Assembly (NCBI RefSeq): GCF_015207005.2
Contig: NZ_JADEXS020000001.1
Span: 5,479,001-5,543,000, forward strand
DNA: 64,000 bases
From: Desmonostoc muscorum LEGE 12446
GTDB taxonomy: Bacteria; Cyanobacteriota; Cyanobacteriia; Cyanobacteriales; Nostocaceae
Reading direction: 5' to 3'
The notes under the pieces were generated by a model. That model worked only from the letters and a program-made list of their open reading frames with translations. It made no database searches and was not told the DNA's origin. Position numbers and translations under genes: made by a program. Each line of letters begins with the position of its first letter. The stretch's first letter is position 1. Positions 18,401-24,401 of this stretch are shown piece after piece.

Positions 18401-19114
18401 CTCAATCCCAATCTAAAATCCAAAATCCAAAATCTAAAATCCCTCGCAGATTACTTGGTGAAAAAGAGCGTTTGGATTGTTGGCGGTGACGGTTGGGCAT
18501 ATGATATTGACTTTGGTGGTATCGATCATGTGCTGGCTAGTGGTCGCAATGTCAACATCTTAGTCATGGATACAGAAGTATATTCCAACACAGGCGGTCA
18601 ATCTTCCAAAGCCACGCCACGAGCAGCAGTTGCAAAATATGCCGCCAGTGGTAAGCCTGCGCCAAAGAAAGACTTGGGTATGATTGCCATGACCTACGGA
18701 AATGTCTACGTAGCCAGTGTAGCCCTTGGTGCTAGAGATGAACATACCCTAAAGGCATTTTTGGAAGCAGAGGCTTATGATGGGCCATCGCTGATTATTG
18801 CTTATAGCCATTGCATCGCCCACGGCATTAATATGACTACAGGCATGAATCATCAAAAAACTCTGGTAGAATCAGGTCGTTGGTTGTTGTATCGGCATAA
18901 TCCAGAGTTGCAAAAACAAGGTAAAAATCCCTTGCAATTGGATATGCGATCGCCAACACAACCTGTAGAACATTCAATGTATCAAGAAAATCGCTTCAAA
19001 ATGCTCACCAAAAGTAAACCGGAACTTGCCAAGCATCTATTAGAACAAGCCCAAGCCGAGGTAGATGCACGTTGGCAGATGTACCAATATCTAGCAAAAC
19101 GCGAGATTCTTTGA
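15461..19114 (+). CDS. nifJ: Pyruvate:ferredoxin (flavodoxin) oxidoreductase
   Basis: 1217 residues. The enzyme decarboxylates pyruvate to acetyl-CoA and reduces ferredoxin or flavodoxin; in cyanobacteria it serves fermentation and low-potential electron supply. Visible in order: N-terminal pyrimidine/TPP domain (AIYPITPSSAMGEWAD), the IIGGRYGLSSKEFTP segment, two 4Fe-4S motifs (CVQCGKCVMVCP and CTGCAICVEVCP), CAGCGETPY and a C-terminal TPP-binding GGDGWAYDIDFGG. All key cysteines are present. The start ATG 15461 gives the conserved MNKTFATIDGNEA. Four in-frame low-complexity insertions (near residues 355-379, 648-655, 929-940 and 983-994) come from intergenic-type repeats; they sit between conserved blocks, so the enzyme may still work. 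It is about 20-60 residues longer than I would expect. Confidence 0.95.
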   Translation: MNKTFATIDGNEAVARVAYKLNEAIAIYPITPSSAMGEWADAWSAEGRPNLWGTIPSVVQMQSEGGAAAAVHGALQTGSLSTTFTASQGLLLMIPNLYKIAGELTSAVVHVAARSLATHALSIFGDHSDVMAARATGFALLCSASVQESQDFALIAHAATLEARVSFMHFFDGFRTSHEVQKVKLLGDDDLRSLIDDNLILAHRSRALTPDRPVLRGTAQNPDVYFQSREGANPYYNACPEIVQRIMDKFGERTGRYYQIYEYYGASDASRVIVLMGSGCETVHETVDYLNARGEKVGVVKVRLYRPFDVQRFVAALPSSVQAIAVLDRTKEPGSAGEPLYLDVVAAIHEAWGEEAGEQGAGSRGEDVFPCPLPPAPLPKIIGGRYGLSSKEFTPAMVKGIFDNLAQSQPKKHFTIGINDDVTYTSLDFDPNFSTESNGVVRAMFYGLGSDGTVGANKNSIKIIGEETDNYAQGYFVYDSKKSGSMTVSHLRFGKEPIRSTYLIDQANFIGCHHWGFLERIDVLKAATPGAILLLNSPYDADRVWENLPLKVQQQIIDKQLKLYVINANQVARESGMGGRINTIMQVCFFALAGVLPQEEAIAKIKQAIEKTYGKKGAEVVRMNLQAVDNTLDNLHKVDIPQTPNSCTDAINRVSTPNSAPKFVQEVLGKIMIWEGDDLPVSSLPADGIFPVGTAKWEKRNVAEEIPVWEADVCVQCGKCVMVCPHSAIRAKAYQVDELVKAPETFKSINAKDKDFANQKFTIQVAPEDCTGCAICVEVCPAKNKAEPLRKAINMAQQLPLREQEQKNWDFFLSLPNPDRRQLKLNQIRQQQLQEPLFEFSGACAGCGETPYLKLLTQLFGDRAVIANATGCSSIYGGNLPTTPWTTNAQGRGPAWSNNLFEDNAEFGFGFRLSVDKQAEFAAELLQQLGSGEWGVGNGEIIPQDLVQSILKAEQKSEADIWEQRERIELLQQKLDEILTLNPNLKSKIQNLKSLADYLVKKSVWIVGGDGWAYDIDFGGIDHVLASGRNVNILVMDTEVYSNTGGQSSKATPRAAVAKYAASGKPAPKKDLGMIAMTYGNVYVASVALGARDEHTLKAFLEAEAYDGPSLIIAYSHCIAHGINMTTGMNHQKTLVESGRWLLYRHNPELQKQGKNPLQLDMRSPTQPVEHSMYQENRFKMLTKSKPELAKHLLEQAQAEVDARWQMYQYLAKREIL
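16524..16597. repeat. GC-rich inverted repeat inserted in nifJ
   Basis: An AGCAGGGGAGCAGGGAGC array followed by its approximate complement (CCCCTGCCCCCTGCCCC) forms a hairpin of the kind found between genes in these genomes. It adds about 25 residues (EQGAGSRGEDVFPCPLPPAP) between the EAW and PKIIGGRYG blocks, in frame. Confidence 0.85.
17404..17423. repeat. 20-bp perfect palindrome inside nifJ
   Basis: AGACGCGATTAATCGCGTCT is a perfect palindrome flanked by TGTAC and CTACTCC. It belongs to the GTAGAGACG...CGTCTCTAC family seen at 14920-14984 and 57072-57106. It encodes the non-conserved DAINRVS segment in frame. Confidence 0.9.
18247..18280. repeat. GGGGAGTG/GGGGAATG array inside nifJ
   Basis: Four 8-bp units (ggggagtg / ggggaatg) encode GSGEWGVGNGE. 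The same array type is intergenic at 32335-32360 and 61590-61640. Confidence 0.85.
18409..18442. repeat. TCTAAAATC/CCAAAATC array inside nifJ
   Basis: Short repeats encoding NLKSKIQNLKS in frame. The same array is intergenic at about 61703-61733, and it forms the 3' end of the antiporter gene at 20974-20999. Confidence 0.85.
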
Positions 19115-19354
19115 ACATTTGCAGTGGTTTTGGTGGCAAACGCGATGGTTTTCGTTACCAAATCGTAGTTTTTGGTGGCAAACGCGATCGTTTTCGTTAC
19201 AAACACGATTATTTTTGTTACAAAATTGCGATTTTGGTAACAAACACAATTATTTTCGTTACAAAATTGCGGTTTTGGTGATGAAAAATCGCTTCATTTA
19301 CAATGGTATTGTGTAATAAATAATGATGCAATGCTAATTAATTGCGTCAAAAAT
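19115..19354. repeat. Degenerate palindromic tandem array
   Basis: From 19127 to about 19281, units of the type TTTTGGTGGCAAACGCGAT..GTTTTCGTTACCAAA recur (two good copies, then decayed half-units). Each unit is itself an inverted repeat because TTTGGTAAC and GTTACCAAA are complementary. Short ORFs across it are repeat by-products. It lies between the convergent nifJ and CLC genes, so a terminator-like or mobile-repeat origin is plausible. Confidence 0.75.
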
Positions 19355-20683
19355 TTATTCCTGAGAATTACTTTCTCGTTGTTTACTATCATCAGGTAAA
19401 TCAATTTTTGGTTGCCTATAATTAGCCAAAGTCATCCCTTCTTCTAAATATACAGCAGAGTATTTACTCAACCCGATACGCTGTGCCGAATAAATTCCGG
19501 AATGACCTGAAAATAAGTAACTTACTACACAACCAATAGCAATAAATACCCCTGATTCTAAACCAAATAATTCAATTCCCATGAGAGTTGATGCTAAAGG
19601 TGTATTTGCAGCACCTGCAAACACACCCACAAATCCCATTCCTGCTAATAATGGTGCAGGTAATCCCAAAATCAACGACAAAGCATTACCTAATGTTGCA
19701 CCAATAAAAAATAAAGGTGTCACCTCTCCTCCTTTAAAACCTGCACCTAAAGTTAAAGCAGTTAACCCCAATTTGGCTGCAAAATCCCAAGGTGGTAGCT
19801 GATTGTAGAAAGCATCAACGATAGTTGGGATACCAAGCCCAATGTACTTAGTTGTACCACTTAATCCAACAATTATTGCTATCAGGGCACCGCCGATTAA
19901 AGGACGTATTGGAGGATAGGATATTTTGGCTTTAAAAAAGTGACTAATTTTGTGAGTTACTTGAGCAAAAAATCTTGCAACTATTCCAAAGATTACACCT
20001 GCAATAATCGCAGAAATTAATCCCCAAATTGTTAACTTCGGTATGGATGCAGCGTGTCGGTATGCTGTATGATGTAAACCAAATAGTAAAGTTACTTGAT
20101 TGCCAACGATCGCGGCAATTAAAGAAGCAAAAAGAGCGTCGTAATGAATTTTTCCAATGGCTAAAACTTCTAGACCAAATACAGTTCCAGCTAGGGGAGT
20201 ACCGAAAACTGAAGCGAATCCCCCACTGATACCTGCTGTTAATAAAATTCGCCGATTGGCTCCTTTAAAATGGAAGATTTTAGTTAACTGGTCTGCCAAA
20301 GAAGCACCCATTTGTAATGCTGTACCTTCCCGACCGGCTGAACCACCAAAGAAGTGAGTGAGGTCTGTTCCTAATAAAACAAGAGGAGCCATACGTCCGG
20401 GAATAATCTGTTTAGGATTATGGATTTCTTCCAGCAAAAGATTATTTCCAGCTTCTACAGTCCGACCAAATTGATGATAAATTAAGCCACTCAAAAATCC
20501 ACCAAGGGGAAGCAAAGCGATAATCCATCGATGTGATTCTCGCCAATCAGTTGCCCATTCCAATGATGCTAAAAGAATCGCTGATGCAGTTCCTGCAAAA
20601 ATGCCAACTACAAAGGAAATGGGTAGCCATTTAATTAGGTGTGGTAGTGCAATAAACGGTTCAAACTGACGAAGATGTTTCAT
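19355..20683 (-). CDS. CLC-family anion transporter, probably fluoride type
   Basis: 442 residues, about ten hydrophobic segments. The gating-glutamate motif GREG is at 117-120 (GGSAGREGTALQMG). The usual chloride-binding GSGIP is replaced by AGNNLLLEEIH at 78-88. That substitution, together with the downstream MAPLVLLGT...FFGG block, matches my memory of the fluoride-exporting CLC-F (EriC-F) subgroup, which exchanges F- for H+. Support from context: it is the second gene behind a fluoride riboswitch that precedes the antiporter gene upstream on the same strand (292-bp gap). The alternative is an ordinary bacterial CLC. No riboswitch lies directly in front of this gene. Confidence 0.8.
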   Translation of the reverse strand: MKHLRQFEPFIALPHLIKWLPISFVVGIFAGTASAILLASLEWATDWRESHRWIIALLPLGGFLSGLIYHQFGRTVEAGNNLLLEEIHNPKQIIPGRMAPLVLLGTDLTHFFGGSAGREGTALQMGASLADQLTKIFHFKGANRRILLTAGISGGFASVFGTPLAGTVFGLEVLAIGKIHYDALFASLIAAIVGNQVTLLFGLHHTAYRHAASIPKLTIWGLISAIIAGVIFGIVARFFAQVTHKISHFFKAKISYPPIRPLIGGALIAIIVGLSGTTKYIGLGIPTIVDAFYNQLPPWDFAAKLGLTALTLGAGFKGGEVTPLFFIGATLGNALSLILGLPAPLLAGMGFVGVFAGAANTPLASTLMGIELFGLESGVFIAIGCVVSYLFSGHSGIYSAQRIGLSKYSAVYLEEGMTLANYRQPKIDLPDDSKQRESNSQE

Positions 20684-20975
20684 ATTAATTCGTAAATACG
20701 GTATAATTCAGAATTCAGAATTCAGGAGTCAGAAGAGTTAAAGAATAAACCTCTTGCATAAATCACAAAATTTGAACCCCACCCCGCCAAAGCTACGCTT
20801 TGTCTCCCCTCCCCAAGGCATCGGGGAGGGGATTAAGGGGAGCCAGTGCGGTCTTGGGGTTTCCCCAAGTGGAGCATCTGGCGTGGTTTCCCCCATGAGC
20901 GACTGGCGTGTGGGATGTTAAGGACTTTTGCAAGATATATAATCATTTGTTTCTGAGACTCTAGGTGAACACAAT
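20684..20975. repeat. Repeat-filled gap between antiporter and CLC genes
   Basis: Contains three to four GAATTCA/GTCAGAA heptamers (about 20711-20736), then a dispersed element (about 20770-20920). The element has CCAAAGCTACGCTTTG, CTCCCCTCCCC...GGGGAGGGG and CTTGGGGTTTCCCCAAG hairpins. A related element lies at 29306-29352. No gene. The hairpins could attenuate transcription into the CLC gene. Confidence 0.75.
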
Positions 20976-22622
20976 CTAAAATCTAAAATCTAAAATCGCA
21001 TTCTGCTGATTTTCTAGTAAAATTACAGGTATTGGACTGGCTTCTAAAACAGCTTGTGAGACTGAGCCAATTAACACTTGTTCCCAAGGTTGATGTCCGC
21101 GTTTTCCCATGACGATCGCTGTGACAGAAAACTCATTGGCAATGCGAATAATCTCTTCTGGTATCGCGCCTGTAACAGTTAAAAATTCATATCTAATATC
21201 AGATAATAACTGTTTGGCTTGTTGTTTTATTTGTTCGATATCTTGTTGATTTGAAGTATTAATTACATGCAAAACAATTGCTTCGCCATTACTACGGCGT
21301 GCTAAATCTGCTACTTTTGTTAAAACTTCTGCGGCTAAACTCGATGTATCTACAGCTGCCAATAACAAAGTACGAGTAGCAACTGTGACTTTGGTCGGAT
21401 CAACTTCACCTTTTGTTAGCAATTTAGGAGCAAAAGTCATAGTTGCCCAAGCGCCTAAAGGTGCAGTGATTAAAATTGAAAGAGCTGCGATCGCTAAAAT
21501 TATCTCTCCTCCCCCAATTCCTTGGGAGAGGGGTATTGCCCCAATGGCAGCTTGTACTGTCGCTTTGGCTGAGTTTCCTGGGAGCAAAAATAATCTTTCT
21601 CGCCAATTCCAATTACTACCCAAAGTTGACAGATACCAGCCCAGCATCCGACCAATCAGTAAACCAATTGCTAAAATTAAAATGCCCGGTAACAGAATCT
21701 TCTCTAATACTTGCAGTTGAATATTTGCTCCTAATAACACAAATAAAAAAATCTCAGCTACTATCCATAAACTATCGAATCCGCCGCGCAATCTTCGCGC
21801 TAGGGGAGCATCTAATTCAATTAAGAAAAAGCCCATAGCCATTGCTGCCAAATAACCAGAAAAGTAAGGCAAAGCGTGAGCTACAATTACTAAAAATAAG
21901 GCTAAATTAGCAGCAATTACAGTATCTTGAACGGCGTTTTGAGTCCAGTTTTGTTTGGTTAATAATAAAACTAGTAAACGAGCGGCTAAGTAGCCCAACA
22001 ATACTCCCAAAAATATTTGCATGATAATTTGAAATGGCAGTAGTTGTAGAGCAGTAAAAGTAAATCCCCCAGGTAGGGTAATCTGCTCAACACCTCCGTC
22101 ACTCAAAAAACTCAGCAGTAAACTAAAAACTAGTAATAGCAGTACATCTGATAAGGCACTACCAGTTAAAATTGCATCAGGAATTCCTTTGGTAACGCCC
22201 CAGCCTAAACTTTTCAGCCTCAACATTCCTGGGACAATTACAGCTGGAGATTCAGCGCCTATTACACAGCCCAAAAGTAAACCAGTGGGAAAGTTAAATT
22301 TAAAAATTACCATAGCAGCAAAAGCGATCGCGATCGCTTCTGTTGTTGCTGGTAAAAATCCCAAGCGCAGCGCCACAGTTCCCTGTTGAGCAAGCTTTTC
22401 TCGATCTAAACCGAGTCCGGCTTTCATTAAAATAATCATTACTGCCAAAGTTCTTAACTCATCAGCAGCACCCAACACATCTTCACTGATGACATTCCGA
22501 ATTTGGGGGCCAAGAATAATCCCCACTAAAATCATGCCAATTAAAGGCGGAGCGCCTAAACGACGGGCAAGTTGTCCGACAAAAAAGCCCATCATTAAAA
22601 TCCACAATACACTGGCTAGCAT
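20976..22622 (-). CDS. Cation/proton antiporter (CPA family) fused to a universal stress (UspA) domain
   Basis: 548 residues. Residues 1-400 carry ~12 hydrophobic segments of a Na+/H+ antiporter-type domain (LGAPPLIGMILVGIILGP; GAESPAVIVPGMLRL; TGSALSDVLLLL). Residues 416-540 are a UspA domain with the nucleotide-loop pattern GKRGH...GSVSQAV at 506-526. The start ATG 22622 has AAGGAG 8 bp upstream. The last residues (NAILDFRF) are encoded by a TCTAAAATC repeat, so the native C terminus has been replaced or extended. A fluoride riboswitch about 100 bp upstream controls it. Antiporters and UspA proteins are known members of fluoride-riboswitch regulons, so a role in fluoride or pH tolerance is likely; the transported ion is not shown. 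Confidence 0.9.
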   Translation of the reverse strand: MLASVLWILMMGFFVGQLARRLGAPPLIGMILVGIILGPQIRNVISEDVLGAADELRTLAVMIILMKAGLGLDREKLAQQGTVALRLGFLPATTEAIAIAFAAMVIFKFNFPTGLLLGCVIGAESPAVIVPGMLRLKSLGWGVTKGIPDAILTGSALSDVLLLLVFSLLLSFLSDGGVEQITLPGGFTFTALQLLPFQIIMQIFLGVLLGYLAARLLVLLLTKQNWTQNAVQDTVIAANLALFLVIVAHALPYFSGYLAAMAMGFFLIELDAPLARRLRGGFDSLWIVAEIFLFVLLGANIQLQVLEKILLPGILILAIGLLIGRMLGWYLSTLGSNWNWRERLFLLPGNSAKATVQAAIGAIPLSQGIGGGEIILAIAALSILITAPLGAWATMTFAPKLLTKGEVDPTKVTVATRTLLLAAVDTSSLAAEVLTKVADLARRSNGEAIVLHVINTSNQQDIEQIKQQAKQLLSDIRYEFLTVTGAIPEEIIRIANEFSVTAIVMGKRGHQPWEQVLIGSVSQAVLEASPIPVILLENQQNAILDFRF

Positions 22623-22689
22623 TCCATGACTCCTTGAGGCGCTATTTGTAGACTTACACTTTCTACAGGAGAGTCAGGTAATGCATTTA

Positions 22690-22793
22690 GCCAAGCCCTA
22701 CTCTCCCGCAGTTAGCGAAGAAAGTAGGAGCCATCAGCCTTCCAAGCGATCATTTTTAGGACTGGAAAGGCGGTTTTGGCGAGCTCCATCGCC
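22690..22793 (-). promoter_or_regulatory. Fluoride riboswitch (crcB motif) upstream of the antiporter
   Basis: Read on the minus strand from 22793: GGCGATGGAGCTCGCC, then AAAACCGCC, a variable stem (TTTCC...GGAA), then GGCTGATGGCTCCTAC ending near 22725. This is the order and sequence of the fluoride aptamer, including the CTCC segment that pairs with the GGAG of the first loop. The 3' end overlaps a second hairpin, CCTACT...AGTAGG (about 22697-22728), which would serve as expression platform. Start codon of the antiporter is about 75-100 nt downstream. Ligand and family come from remembered consensus; no covariance search was run. Confidence 0.88.
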
Positions 22794-22891
22794 ATTGATT
22801 TGATATTAAATTAAGGATACCATTTTTGCTTTTGGTCGAATTTAATATTTTAGGACTTCCACTGTTCTCGGCCTCCTCTGTGGTTCAATTT

Positions 22892-24085
22892 CTAAGTCGT
22901 GTATTTGTTTCTTTGAGAAACTAACAATAATACAGCTGCGATCGCAAATAAACTTCCACTAATAAATGTTGCCTCTGCTCCTAGTGTTTCCCACAAACCA
23001 CCAGCTAGGAAACTAGCAGGTAAAAGCGCTATTCCCACAGCCAAATTCAGAAATCCAAAAGCAGTACCACGCAGATTTGCAGGTATACTATTTGCTACTA
23101 GCGCCAACAGCAATCCTTTACTCATGCCCAGATGCAAACCATAAAGGGCAAACAATCCCCAGACTTGCCAAGGTGCTTGTACGAAAGCGAAGCCCAGATA
23201 TACGAAAGCGTATAGAATAAATCCGCCTACCAATAGCCCAAATCTACCCAAGCGATCGGAAAGTATTCCTATTGGGTAAGCGCTGAACGAATAAGCCATA
23301 TTCATCACCATTAATGTCAATGGTATCAGTGAGGCAGAAATGCCTATTTGCTCGGCTCGCAGCAACAAAAAAGCATTGCTGGAGTTGCCTAAATTGAATA
23401 GCAGCGCCACTGCTACCAGTACCCAATATTTTTGACCTAAACTGCCTAAAGCTTCCCATTGCAGAGGATTGCTGCGTTTCCCTTGAGTTTCACTTGCTCC
23501 CGGCTCGCTTACTCCTACTGTTAATAAACCTACTGCCAAGAAACCGGGGATGAGTGCTAGCCAAAAAACCAGGCGGAAGTTGTTTTCCGAACCAGCCATC
23601 AGGGCAAATGCTGTCAAAGGCCCCAAAAATGCGCCGATGGTATCGAGAGATTGACGTAATCCGTAGGCTGCACCACGTACCTCTGGGCTAGTAGAATCAG
23701 CAACTAAAGCATCACGAGGTGCGACTCGGATACCTTTGCCAAGGCGATCGCCAAATCGAGCTATTAACACCCCAGTTGGACTGGTAGCTATCGCAAATAG
23801 AGGTTTAACAAAGGTAGATAACCCATACCCAAACACCGCTAAACCCTTGCGATGTCCCAGGTAATCACTCAAGGCTCCCGAAAAAATTTTCAAAACTGAA
23901 GCTGTTGCTTCCGCAATCCCTTCAATAATGCCGACAGTCAACACATTCGCGCCTAAAGCTGACACGAGAAATAACGGCAACACAGAATTAATCATCTCGG
24001 AGCTAATATCTGTCAGCAGACTGACAAACCCCAATACCCAAACAGTACGAGGAATTGTCTGAAAAAATTTATTTTGTAGTTGCAT
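22892..24085 (-). CDS. Major facilitator superfamily transporter
   Basis: 397 residues with 12 predicted membrane helices. The MFS loop signature is seen as GALSDYLGHRKG (helix 2-3) and GILSDRLGRFG in the second half; RFGDRLGKGIRVAPRDALVAD is typical of a group of bacterial MFS proteins close to drug/sugar exporters. The substrate cannot be read from sequence. The gene ends about 100 bp before the fluoride aptamer on the same strand, so it could feed transcription into the riboswitch region but is not itself controlled by it. A decayed UspA fragment lies just upstream of its start. Confidence 0.85.
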   Translation of the reverse strand: MQLQNKFFQTIPRTVWVLGFVSLLTDISSEMINSVLPLFLVSALGANVLTVGIIEGIAEATASVLKIFSGALSDYLGHRKGLAVFGYGLSTFVKPLFAIATSPTGVLIARFGDRLGKGIRVAPRDALVADSTSPEVRGAAYGLRQSLDTIGAFLGPLTAFALMAGSENNFRLVFWLALIPGFLAVGLLTVGVSEPGASETQGKRSNPLQWEALGSLGQKYWVLVAVALLFNLGNSSNAFLLLRAEQIGISASLIPLTLMVMNMAYSFSAYPIGILSDRLGRFGLLVGGFILYAFVYLGFAFVQAPWQVWGLFALYGLHLGMSKGLLLALVANSIPANLRGTAFGFLNLAVGIALLPASFLAGGLWETLGAEATFISGSLFAIAAVLLLVSQRNKYTT

Positions 24086-24094
24086 ATTTCATGT

Positions 24095-24211
24095 TTATCT
24101 GACAAATCCGCTCCAACTTCTCTCTAAGTTTATGGCGATTCTCTTTTTACTTTTGCCTTGTTGTACTAGCTTGCAAAGTTCATGACCGCGTTTCCCCATT
24201 ACAATAGCACT
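24095..24211 (-). pseudogene. Relic of a universal stress protein C terminus
   Basis: Minus-strand translation from 24211 gives SAIVMGKRGHELCKLVQQGK... and stops at 24095-24097. AIVMGKRGH is identical to the UspA motif of the neighbouring antiporter (TAIVMGKRGHQPWEQ). The GSVS part is missing, there is a TAG just upstream in frame and no start codon, so this is a short relic only. Confidence 0.6.
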
Positions 24212-24401
24212 ATAGCAGCCCTAAATCATTTGTGAAATATTTTTCTGTTGGCTGTCATTAGTCATTAGTTATTTGTCCTTTGTAATCACAAATGACAAAC
24301 GACAAATGACTAAGGACGATCATAATAAAAATTTTCACAACTCAAATAGGATTGCTATATATGATACGCCTCGGCGAAGCGTGTACCATCAGCGCCACGA
24401 T

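Noticed and set aside
19072..19316. Two overlapping small ORFs downstream of nifJ
   Set aside because: They translate the palindromic repeat array and have no independent evidence of being genes.
20684..20760. Second fluoride riboswitch directly before the CLC gene
   Set aside because: This DNA consists of heptamer repeats and AT-rich sequence; no GGCGATGG or CTGATGG signature is present.
24273..24401. N-terminal extension of the channel gene
   Set aside because: It would encode ACAAATGAC-type repeat DNA; the ATG at 24402 fits the start of the RCK domain.
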